From contig CH003051.1 in the NCBI GenBank assembly GCA_000149265.1, positions 3,909 through 67,908 of the forward strand: DNA of 64,000 nt. Direction: 5' to 3'. Shown here one piece after another: positions 49,162 through 59,943 of the stretch. Source of the DNA: Ciona savignyi (Eukaryota; Chordata; Ascidiacea; Phlebobranchia; Cionidae). Both the position numbers and the translations under genes were made by a program. Each line of letters begins with the position of its first letter. Within the stretch, counting starts at the first letter, position 1. The notes below the pieces were generated by a model, which saw nothing but the letters and a program-made list of their open reading frames with translations, was not told where the DNA came from and did no database searches.

Positions 49162-49970
49162 ATCTTTGCTCCCAAGTTTTGTTATACATACGGCCGCTGT
49201 CGTAACTTCCCTTCCATTTACTGCACATTCTCTTTCAAGGCTATAAGCGTTGGTAGCAGGGCTCTATTAATTAACTCTTTGCGTACCAACTCGCGATATA
49301 TATATATCGATAGTTGGTGGGAAAACATGGTGTACCGCGTTCCACAAAAATAGGTGCAAATCTGAGAAACGATTTCTCCGCAACGCGCAATGGTAGAGAC
49401 ATCAGCTATGGCTCTTTCGATCAAGGAAATTCTCTAATTTATTCTATGTAATTTTCGTGGAGAAATATTGAAAATACAAACAGTATAGTAAGCCTTTCTT
49501 GTTCATGGCTTCGCCTATTATTTCGATCGATTTTACACGTGACTATCTCAGCGAATAGGGACGTGTCAACTTGCGTAGGAGCTCGTTTTGACAGGCAAGT
49601 CTTTCTTTACATTCTCTGTGAATTTCGTGCCGTTAAGATAAGAGGGAGAGCGTTGGTGACGATTTCGCTACAGGAGGTAGATCTTCGTGTTCACCAAAGC
49701 ATGAACCCAGCTGGGCTTGCTGAGCGCACGATAGAGAATAACGGCGGCTAGACTTGTTTCGTGTGCACGAGCTAACCTGCTATTTGGTTGGTTAGAGCAA
49801 AGACAGACGCTGGAGAATTAGAATCAGAAACGTTTTTTATTATATTATATAGCCTATTTTCCCAGTCCGACTGCACGTGTATGTTTGTATGTTTTTAAAT
49901 TAATAATGTATTATTCCCAAATCACAAAGCTGATTATGACGCTTTGAAATAAAATTTGAATGGGTTAAAG

Positions 49971-50267
49971 CAGTGGTTCTCGATCTTTTGGACCTCGTGG
50001 CGCACCCGAGACCAATTAAGAAACGAACGTGCGCACTTTGCACGGGGAGTCAAAACAATATGTTAAATACTCACACAATTTAGGAAAAATATGGAAAATT
50101 TAACGTTTCATTTAAATAATTTTATCACCGAAAAACGTTACAATGGAAAAGAACTAGACACTAACCATTTAGTAGTTTATTATCTATGCACACTCTGTCG
50201 TAAATTTACGAAATGCAAGTGTGGCGCACCTAGTTAACCCCTGTGGCGCACCATTTGAGAAGCACTG
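49971..50267. mobile_element. Small hAT-type element nested in the 3.5-kb hAT transposon
   Basis: Begins CAGTGGTTCTCGATC and ends TTTGAGAAGCACTG, imperfect inverted repeats of the common CAGTGGTTCTCAA hAT type. A GTGGCGCACC motif is repeated inside both ends. The flanking 8-mers (ggttaaag, ggagtgtt) do not match convincingly, so the duplication is eroded or the ends are slightly misplaced. There is no coding capacity. Confidence 0.7.
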
Positions 50268-50447
50268 GGAGTGTTAGACAAATCTGAAGGGAATTAATTT
50301 TTTTGAACAAATAAAGAGATAAATAGCCCAATTGGCTAAATTAAATAGTTTATTTTGCACTTGATACAAATTGGCCGTATTTTGGCCGTAAAGCAAAAAC
50401 AGTTTGGCCGTAAAGCGTACTTTCCGTCTGGCAACCCTGATTTTAAC

Positions 50448-50916
50448 GCAGCAGCATGTCGGAAAAACCACCGCTTAACCGTAAGTTGTAAATTAGTTGT
50501 TTTTAAACGTTTTTTTATAGAAATTATGTTAACAACAATGTTAAAAGTCTCTTGTACTTTTTTTAAATTATTTCTAAAACAATAAAACACAAAACAACGA
50601 AACAAACCGTGCACATCATTAGCATAAATAAACCATATTGCCTTAGGCTATTTATGTTTTATTTGGTCTCACGATTAATTTAACCACTTATTTATATCAG
50701 CTTATACCTCTCATGATACTTAGTTGCACAAGATTCATAGTTAGGACTAGCTTGTCCAGGGACGATATTTTTACCACCAAAGCCTGAGCCGACCAGCTAC
50801 CAGTTGGCCTAATGTTGTTTTTCAAAGTTGTTTTTCCTATTTTATAATTGAGTTGTTTTTCCTTTTTTTATATTGTCGTGTATTTAAATACAATTTGTAA
50901 AAATGTCTTTTTTTAG
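50448..50916. other. Region upstream of SSUH2
   Basis: No coding feature seen. It ends in a long T-rich tract (tgtctttttttag) serving as 3' splice acceptor five bases before the SSUH2 ATG. An upstream non-coding exon or a spliced leader must supply the 5' end. Confidence 0.6.
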
Positions 50917-50921
50917 CCGGA

Positions 50922-53900
50922 ATGTACAATAATCCTGGATACCAGAGTCAGCCTCAACAAGGGACTTACCCACCGCAGCAAGGGGGTTACCCTCCACAGC
51001 AAGGGACTTACCCTCCTCAACAAGGGGGTTACCCACCGCAGCAGGGGGGTTACCCACCACAGCAGGGGACTTACCCACCACAACAAGGGGGTTACCCACC
51101 ACAGCAGCAAAATGCTTTTCAACCATCAGGACCAACTGCACCCATCATAGCTCAAGCTCAAACCCAGGGGAATCCCCAACAGCCCCAATATGGAGCAACC
51201 CAAACTAAATCACCAGGTATTCACCTAACCTTGTTCTATAAACAGATTCATATCTTTCCAAATCGCTAAAATGTGTTATTCTATATACAATTTATTTAAG
51301 ACTTATTAAGTACCGGTAGGCCTATTAGTTTTAAGTCTTATTTAATTTGACACAGTAAGCCAATATATTTTTAAATAATGACATGTCTTAGGACAGGGAT
51401 GTCCAACCTGCGGCCCGCGGTGAGATTTTTGTGAGGCCCGCTAGTCATTTTCACTCCCAAGTAGTATTTTGACATTTGAATCTTAGCCTAAAATGTATTA
51501 GTCAGCTTTTAGGGGCGCAGTAATAGCAGGCTATAAGTATGGGAGCAATAGAAATACAGGATTATACATTAATGGTTTTTAATTGTTTCTTCATGTACCA
51601 TTTTTTCTTGAAATTTACTAGGTTTAGCGGCCCATTGAATTATTTCAAGTGACATTGCGGCCTACTACAATAAAATGTTGGACATCCCTGTCTTAGGAGA
51701 TTACTTTGTTTAATTTTAATTTAAAAAGTTTAACCCTCTGAAATGTGTCAATATTGTTATATTTGCCTGAAATTTTTTGCTGCGATTATTTTACAAATTC
51801 ACTATTGAGATGTGTAAGTTAGCAAAAAGAACAAGGTATTGGGTAATTTAATATGTGTAGGTACACTAGCCCACCTATCCAGTCAATAGGTGAGTTAATA
51901 CGTAAGCTAACAGTTAAAGGATTGCAGGATTAAAAAATTAACCTTTCAGCCAAAAGGTTACAAGATATAAACCAGATTCTAGCTTGTCGGTTGTGTCTTT
52001 GGGCAAGGTAATTAGAGAATATTTCATGAACCTATTGGGTTAATGGGTTTCACTAAAACTAAAAAAACGTTTCACTTTTACACAACACACTGCAATAGCT
52101 CTGGTAATCTGACAGTGGTCGCTACGTAACCTGACAGTGACAGTGGTCGCTACGTAACCTGACAGTGACAGTGGTCGCTACGTAACCTGACAGTGACAGT
52201 GGTCGCTACGTAACCTGACAGTCGTTGCTAGGGAAACTGACAGTGGTCGCTAAGTAATCTGAGGGTAACCCAGTACCGGGTATTATGCTCATTGTGTTTT
52301 TCCATTCACGGTGATAAACCTTAGTTTCAGTCAATTTTTTTTTGATTTCTCTGATAAAAACACTTAACAGGATCTTCTTGTCTCACCCCACCAAATTGCC
52401 ACTGTTATAATTATTATTGTGTTTTCCATTTACGGGGCAAGACTAAAAGGAAGGAAAGACGAAAGGAGGGAAACTGCTCACTAAAATTACGGAAACTAAT
52501 TTAAAACCTGCCCTAATTTAAACACTCAACCCCAGAACTAACCCTAACTCCAACCTCATGTTTAAAACTAATCCTAATGTCATAATCTTGATATTAGTGT
52601 ACAGTTTCCCTCCTTCCCGCTTCCCCCCTTCCCGCTTTCCATTCTTTTAGTTTTCCCTCATGCTCTGGATAAAACTTAATTACCCTCCCCCCACCAGTCC
52701 AATGGGACCCAAGCACAGCGCAGCAATACCAGGGCGAGATGGGGCAGGATTTCCAGGAAGAGAGAAACGAGGAACCAGCCACCCCATCCGCTCCACCTCC
52801 AATTGACGAGGTTCTTCCCGGGTACGAGAACACCGCCTTCACAAGCGATGGTGAGAATAACCAAACTTCGTATAATTTTATGCCAAAAACTTTATTTTTT
52901 ATTTGTTTTAAACAGTCATTTGCTTTTTTCTGCATTTTAATGTTATAACTTTTTATCCCTTTAAATCGTAAATTTAAAGTAAACACAAGCGATGGTGAGA
53001 CTAACGCAACCAAACTTCTTATTATTTTATGCCAAAAGCTTATTCTGTATTTGTCTTTGTTTGCTCAGAAATGGTGTTGAACTAGAGTCGATTTCTTCTG
53101 GTTTTAAATATTAAAACCTTTAGTTTTCACCCCTTAGATTTTCAGTTTTTTAAAAAGCAAAAACATTGCCTAATATTTTACTATGAGCAGATAAACCTTG
53201 TAATATATATACATTTGTGATAAGGATTAAAGTTAATTGGATTTGAATTTACGTACATGTACAACTCTAGTACCGGTAGTTATCAATTACTGATCTGTTA
53301 CCCACTTAGTTACCCATATTTACCCATGTTACCCAATATTAAACCCTGTTATTGTTTACCACCCCCTCTATTCACCCACAGTACCAGCAGGACCACCCCC
53401 CGCTTACGATTCTGTTGTGGGTGAAATGGCAATTGTGGATTCAAAGAATATTCGGTAATACCTGCTTTCTTATATGTTTAATTTCTGGGCAGCCATTTTT
53501 TATGTTTTGGTTTCATTGAATTATATTTTGAACAAACAATTTCATTCACTTCTGAGCAACCATTTTTTATGTTTTGATATCATTTGATCTTATTTTAAAC
53601 CAAAATTTTTCCATGTATGTATAAAAAAATTAATTAAACCAAACTTGATTTGACTCAGGAATTATATTCACCCTATTTCTATTGTAAACTAGAAATTGAT
53701 TTAGTATTGTAAACAGTATAACAGTCTATGCCCCAGCCCCAGGTTATATACATATACGTTCATCTCATGTGGTCGATGATATATTTTATCTTTGTTTGCT
53801 GTTTTATTCCTGCTCACCATAAAATGTCTGACCAACTGATTATTGGTGGGTTACTGCATGGCGTTTTAGCCAAAGGATTGAAGGTTCAAAACTGGACGCT

Positions 53901-56900
53901 AGATCTGTTAAACATTGCCGAGAGGATTAATGTTTACTACTAAATTAAAGAAACTTCTTAATCATACACAACACACTGCTATGGTAATGGTGGTTGTTGA
54001 ATTATCTAAAGATTACCTATATAATAACGCAGCTTGGGTTTCCCCCATTCATGGGCATAAAACATAAATATAATATTTTATCCAAACACCTTCTAACGAT
54101 TTTTATATTTTGAACCTCAGATCAATGTGTTAACCCCCTTGGTTTTCCCATTCACTGGGATAAACATGAATATCCTATCCTATATTAACCCACACAAACC
54201 CACCTTTAACCCCACAACGCATCCCAAACCCCCACAAACCCCGCGCTAACCCCATAACCCACCCACAAACCCACCCCAAACCCCCTGCTAACCCCACAAC
54301 CCACATCAGATCGATTAACTCAGAAGAAGCAAAGGAAGCGTTGCTTGAATACGTCTCCCAGCAATGTTGTTATGGAAAAGGTGCAGTGAATGATATGGAT
54401 ATCAAGGATATACAAAGCACATCAGCTTTTCATGTGAGTTCTAGTTATTCATAGTTGCTTCATAAATGGGTTTGAATGGATTACCATTATGCTAGGGATA
54501 TAGTCCACTCAAACAGCTTGGCGGTGGTGCGTTGTCTTTCAGCCAAAGGGTTGAACGTCTGAAACTGGTCGCTGGCCTTGGCACTTATTAAACATTGTCC
54601 AAAAGGTATTAATTTATTATATTTAAATTGAAGGAAGATTTCAATCATAAATAAAACAAAGCACACTACAATGGCTCTGATAACCGGAAGCACGGTTTGT
54701 AGTGAAATTTAAGAACATCGTAATGCTTAGGCCAAGGTAAATTGTCTTTCCGAACAGCTTGGTTAGTTATTACATCCCGTTTCAGACAAAGGGTTATTGG
54801 TTCGAGACTGATTGCTAGCTAGTCGGTTGTGTCCTTAGAAAAGGCACTTGGAAATTGTCCGATTCCAGTGTATTAAATATTTATACATGAATTAAAGGAA
54901 TACCTTAATTATATACAACACACTGCGGCAAATCAATGCTGGGCATAATGTAATCTGAGGTAATAACTCAAGGTTTCCCATTTAGGAGGTTAAACATGAA
55001 TATCCCATCCTAAATAATATATTCTGTTAATACTTTGTTTAAGGTTACATCATTAGACATGAGTGACCTCAGTTGACATACTGTAGTTATTAAGTGTGTT
55101 GTATTTGGCAGGTGGCAGAGTATGTTTCTTTTATTATTTTTCCAATTTTGTCAGTTATATGACTTCAAATATATATCAGTACATTCACAGTCACACTTAA
55201 TACTAACCAGTCATTATAATACCAGATTATTCACATACAAATTGCTTAAACCACTTCCACAGCTAAATCCTATTACTTGTTGATTATCCCAACAATCTAT
55301 AAATAGGAATCTCCTGCCACTGTGCAGCACATGTTAAAGATTAACTTCCTTATTATTTCCTCGTGGATTGTACCAATCGATTGGTATTTTATATTTATAG
55401 TGCTTGTCCGGTGTTTAATTTTATTAAAAAATATTGTCAGTTGTTGTACTATAAACATGTATGTTACATGATTTTGTGTATAATAAATTCTGTTAAATAT
55501 TGTTTGAATTTGAATGAATAACTGTAAAATTAACTGTTGTTCACTGAGGTCTTGGCTGTTAATTTTCCATCCCTAAAATATTTATAGAAAAATAAAATGC
55601 AGTTTTTTATTCTTTACAATCAATAATCAATATATATATGGGAAAGCAAAGGGTAGCTATGCTGATACCACTGTCCGGAACCCGGGATCTCTCGCACCCA
55701 AAGCGAGAATCATGACCCTAGATAAACAGGCCACTAGTGTTGGTCATGCATATAAATATGATCATTAGCATAATGTATTGAACCAAAATAAGTCAAACTA
55801 ACAAGTCAAACATACCGGTACATATTTACCCCTGTTATTTTACCCCCTCCCCCCCCCCCAACAACAAATTTGTGTCATTGGGGTATATTTATATACCCAG
55901 GAACAAGAATAACACCCTTAAAATCTCTAAAAAGCCCCATGCCTTACCCAAGACCTAGACCCGCCTAACAGGAGCATACTTGAAATTTATTGATTGGTTC
56001 ATGTTAATTATTCATCGAAATACAATGTGATTGTGGGATATAATTGTTGGCAGAGAATAAAATAAATCTCTTATAACAACTGAACAGACACAACAGACAC
56101 CAATAAACAAGTAGATCCCCCAAAATACCTTTACAAAAATAAGGCTCCAAAATTACCCTGTACACACTTAAAACCCAAACCTGCCTAACAGTAGTAACCC
56201 TAGATCACCCAAACTACCCATATAATCTACAGGCCGTTTAAAACCCTTTACGAGCCGGACCAGACATACGGACCGTATGTTGCCCAAGTCTGGTTTATGA
56301 CTTTAATAATAAACCCGAATGAGAAACAAAAAGTTTGAGATTACTAGAAATTGTACGGTTTACACAAACGATTCGATTGTTACCACAGTCAGCATCTCTA
56401 CAGGAAACCATTATTATTTGTAATTGTGTTAAATTGATAAAATTACAGGAACATATCCATATATAGGATAGGATAGGATATTCATCTTTATCCCCGTTAA
56501 TGGGAAAACCAAGGGGTTAACACACGGGCAATCGTCAGATCACCTCGCGCCCATCGTCGGGTTACCGGAGCTATTGCAGTGTGTTGTATATGATAGAAAC
56601 GTTGCGTCAATTTGGTAAAACCCAATAATCTGCTGGGTTCAGGCAATGTCCGTAAAGTGCCTTGCCCAAGGATACAACCGACTAGCTAGCGACCAGATTC
56701 GCACCTGCAACCTTTTAATTGAAAGGCGGCGCACTTAACCGTTAGACCAGCGGGCCGGACATATTCAATTCAATGGTTTAAGTAAATAAGGTTTTACAAA
56801 AAGTATATGAACCTGACACTTACTACTTAACCAAAAGCTATTAAATAAATAAAGCAGTTGTTCAGATACAACAGGATAATATCAAATAAATGAAACTCTG

Positions 56901-59688
56901 GGAATTTTAGCGACAAATGCGCTTGATTGTGTAGTGGATGGAGTTGTTTGTCAACAGTTTAGCTGGAAAAAGCTACCATTGAGTGACAATTTTGACAAAA
57001 CAAGTTTTCTCTCACCAAAAAAAATTGTAGCAAATTTGTTCATGTTAAGATTAGATAATCACAATTACTTAAGACAATTAATAAAATAAACTAGTGTGTT
57101 TAAATGAATAAAGGTATCATTGATGACAATTTTGATAAAACAAGTTTTAATGTCATCTGTCACCAAAAGGAAATTGTACCAAATTTGTTGTTAAAATCAG
57201 AGATCAGAATCAAAGAATATAAGTTAAGACATGGAAATAAAATAAAACTTTACAATTAATAAACTTCAAATTTTGTTCAAAGACAAATGTTGCAAACATT
57301 GTATTGTAAAGTTTTATTTCTATGCAGTTAATTTTTATTCTTTGGATTTTTAGATGTTCTCTTTATTTCCTTGTTTTGGTGACATTTTGATTGCCTAATT
57401 TTACTTTTTTGGTCGTATTTTTTGGGTAATGCAGTTGCATTGTGGCGGTGAAAAAGATAGACTAAGCAAGAGTGAAATAAATTGTGCTGAAAATCTACAA
57501 ATGTTCTATACTGTTCTATAATATTTATTTTATAATTCCACAATGAAACTACAGTATTTTTTAAAAATAATTTCCTGAAACGCTACATTTTTTTGTTTAA
57601 AAGAATTTCTATTGAGAAACCATTATAATGTCATTCAAATCAAGCTTGTTATGTTTGAATTTAAAAATATTGTCATCATGTTTAATGAATTATTTCAACA
57701 TCCCAGTACACCTTGGAAACCTTCACGGAAAGTCGGAGCACAAAGTGGCATTTTGTGCCATATTCGGGTGAGTGGATGGAAGGTGTTTAGTTTGGGGGCT
57801 TTTTTGCGGGGGTGAGGATGGGTGTTAGTCATTGCCAAAAAAAGGTTATACTCTAGTTGCATAGAAAACTTTCCCAGTAAGAATCGCAGTCATGAAGGTA
57901 ATCATGTGAGAATTAATCCGCAGAATTTTGGCCCTGTGTCTGTGCATCTTATATAATTTGGTTCTGTTCTCATTTGTTTCTTTTTAGATTAAATTTGATA
58001 AAGCTGTTACAATTGTGCTGCAATTAGCAAAACTTTTAAAATGTGATTTTTGTCAATTTTAGTTTATCCCAATTAAATAGCATTAAACCCCGATTAAAAT
58101 GCAATAAATTCTGATTAAAAAGCATTAAATCACGAATAAAATGCATTAAACCCGAATTAAATAACGTCATACGTTTTAAAGTTAAACTGTATATTTAACT
58201 AAACAAAGTTATTCTGTTGCATTGTTAGGAGGATTTGTGGACGGTCCCCACAATGGTCCAGCACCGGGACCATGGGACATACAGTGCAACTTTTCATCTT
58301 TGTTTAAAAACGAAGTTCAAAAAATGGAAGTGCCACATACAGCTTTTGTCAGGGTGAGAAACCTTGTGGCTATTATTCAAGATGACTGTGCTCGTAAAAG
58401 GGCAAATTTTATCCAATTTTTTCACTCTTATATGTATGGATGTCCATTACAAGCAAGATTGTATGAACTAATCATCTCCACCAATACAAACTTACACCAA
58501 CTAAAGGTGTAAATTGGCTTTTAGTAGGTCCACACACATATAGGGGTGTCCACACACATATAGGGGTGTCCATTTAAGAATTAAAAATCGAATAATAAAT
58601 AATTCGGGGTAACAACTTCGCATTGTGACATCACATCATTATGACATCACAGGCATGCCATATATGCCATGGTCGCGGCTTCAACCGGTGTTGGCACTGT
58701 CACGGCCGCGGTCGCATCAGATGTAGCTCCTGCCACGGCTCCGGCCATCGTCACATCACCCGTGACGGTCAATCACACCGGGAGTCGTGCCCCATGTGCC
58801 ACGGACACGGCAAGAAAAGGTACAACTCCCTTGATAAGCCCCAACTAATCTGTGGTAGTTTCCGTTCATACTAACCCAATGTACCTCTCGCTAAGCTCCC
58901 TCCTAATTCCAGGTATCGCTTGCTGACCCTGTGTAGCGATCACTAACCATGAACACTCTCTGCTAATCCCCTGTATTTGATTGACCCTGAACCACCAACT
59001 TACTTTATATAGTCCCTGCTTACCTGCCCTCTTACTAACCCTTGGTACCCCAAATAACCATGGGTACATCCCCACCATTGACTAAACCCTGTGTTCTATT
59101 TACAACTTTACAGTAAATGAAGTTATAACACAACCTGCAGTTCCTTTATGAATAATTTTATAAATATTATATAATGAAAGCAATTTCACGTGCCAACCAT
59201 TGTTATGTACGGTTTGCATAATCAACTACCTAGGTTGAATATTAGTAATTAAGACTCTTGATTTGCACGCTTTACAAAATTTAAGACTGTAAATTTCGCA
59301 CATCGTATACAGTTTAAGTTTGCACATGCTTGCCTGAACCCAGCGAATTAATGGGTTCGACCAAATTGAAGGAACGTGTCTATCTTATACAACACACTGC
59401 AATAGCTCCGGTAACCCGACAGTAGGCGTGAGGTGATCTTACGATTGCCCATGTGTTAACCTCTTGGTTTTCCCATTTACGGGGATAAACATGAATATCC
59501 TATCCTATGCTTATAGTATAGATTTTTGCATATGCATAAATCACAAGTGCCATGGGTTGCCGACCCCTATTAAGCATGACTTCCACCACAGATGTTACAC
59601 CTGCTCAGGTATGGGGTGCGTGAGGTGCAAGGATTGCCACGGATTCGGACAAATCAAACGATTCATCCAACTTACAGTCACATTGTAA
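50922..59688 (+). CDS. SSUH2: SSUH2-like cysteine-rich protein, eight visible exons, C-terminal region absent
   Basis: Homologue of the SSU-2/SSUH2 family, whose members carry a DnaJ-like cysteine-rich region; human SSUH2 is linked to tooth development. Exons: 50917-51216 (ATG at 50922), 52698-52850, 53382-53454, 54310-54433, 57707-57767, 58229-58353, 58653-58819, 59592-59684, all in phase. The N-terminus has seven YPPQQG-type repeats (residues 14-62), then a proline-rich linker with PPPAYDSV. The family block follows: EEAKEALLEYVSQQCCYG, IKDIQS, ESRSTKW, VDGPHNGPAPGPWDI, VPHTAFVR. Six zinc-ribbon-like motifs come next (CHICHGRG, CWHCHGRG, CSSCHGSG, CPMCHGHG, CYTCSGMG, CKDCHGFG), then FIQLTVT. 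The last exon ends at a good donor (TT|GTAAGT); reading through it gives TAA at 59686-59688 and a 364-residue product. The roughly 150-residue C-terminal domain of relatives was not found. An acceptor lies five bases before the ATG. Confidence 0.92.
51394..51690. mobile_element. hAT MITE, CAGGGATGTCCAACCT family, in SSUH2 intron 1
   Basis: Opposite orientation to the copy at 22746. Ends CAGGGATGTCCAACCT and TTGGACATCCCTG, with a perfect 8-bp duplication tcttagga (51386-51393 and 51691-51698). Its 297-bp length matches the copy at 22746, which points to one amplifying subfamily. Confidence 0.93.
51940..52325 (+). repeat. SINE family 1 copy carrying an internal 27-bp expansion, SSUH2 intron 1
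   Basis: A diverged SINE body (gtcggttgtgtctttgggca, acacaacacactgcaatagc) whose next segment, gtaatctgacagtgg, is expanded. Four to five tandem units of cagtggtcgctacgtaacct plus gacagtga occupy about 52110-52255, before the SINE resumes toward ttccattcacggtgataaac. Confidence 0.75.
52442..52652. mobile_element. Palindromic MITE, AAGGGAAGGAGGGAAACTG family, copy 2, SSUH2 intron 1
   Basis: Inverted arms begin actaaaaggaagg and end ccattcttttagt, with ggaggg-aaactgctca mirrored by cagtttccctccttcc. The core contains ctaaccctaactccaacctc, as in the other copies. It ends about 45 bases before SSUH2 exon 2. Confidence 0.78.
53840..54183 (+). repeat. SINE family 1 fragments, SSUH2 intron 3
   Basis: A decayed copy (about 53840-54070) followed by a well-kept tail piece at 54124-54183 (gtgttaacccccttggtttt to tatcctatcc). 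The tail is directly followed by a CCCCACAA/ACCC-rich stretch leading to exon 4. Confidence 0.7.
54500..55013 (+). repeat. Two diverged SINE family 1 copies in tandem, SSUH2 intron 4
   Basis: The first is decayed (about 54500-54700; gaaactggtcgctggccttg). The second spans 54748-55013, with ttgctagctagtcggttgtg and the tail aacatgaatatcccatcc. Confidence 0.7.
56465..56760 (-). repeat. tRNA-related SINE (family 1), full length, SSUH2 intron 4
   Basis: Reversed tail aggataggataggatattc through reversed head accgttagaccagcgggccg. It is well preserved. The rest of this 3.3-kb intron (55014-57706) is AT-rich with no exon seen. Confidence 0.92.
59331..59508 (+). repeat. 5'-truncated SINE (family 1), SSUH2 intron 7
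   Basis: Begins tgcctgaacccagcgaatta, lacks the tRNA-like head, and ends aacatgaatatcctatccta about 80 bases before exon 8. Confidence 0.88.
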
Positions 59689-59943
59689 GTAACCACCACT
59701 AGATATCGACGCATTTATTGTTTTTAAATAGAGTTTATTTATGACATCACACTATAAATTGATGATGTCATCAAAAAGGTTATAATGTAATGAAATATGG
59801 AGTTCAGTTATATGCTATGGCAGGTGTATGATACAATATGCTGTATGACATCATATATGTGATATAATGATTGAAAACAATATCATCAAAGAAAATGAGT
59901 GGTGAAAAGTTGAATTAATATCGTCATAGAAGGCATTATGACA

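Larger units (their letters stand above)
46920..50439 (-). mobile_element. Complete hAT-superfamily DNA transposon, 3.5 kb
   Basis: The element starts CAGGGTTGCCA and ends TGGCAACCCTG, an 11-bp perfect terminal inverted repeat. It is flanked by a perfect 8-bp target-site duplication, attttaac, at 46912-46919 and 50440-50447; 8-bp duplications are diagnostic of hAT insertion. The motif TTTGGCCGT recurs several times within about 120 bp of the left end and again near the right end, as expected for subterminal transposase-binding sites. A transposase in two broken pieces runs right to left inside (47604-49161). The right part holds a smaller nested hAT element at 49971-50267. Perfect duplications suggest a fairly recent insertion. 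Confidence 0.93.

Noticed and set aside
46920-50439. Viral or retroelement origin of the 3.5-kb element
   Set aside because: No reverse transcriptase, gag or LTR is present. Inverted repeats, 8-bp duplications and the transposase motifs identify hAT.
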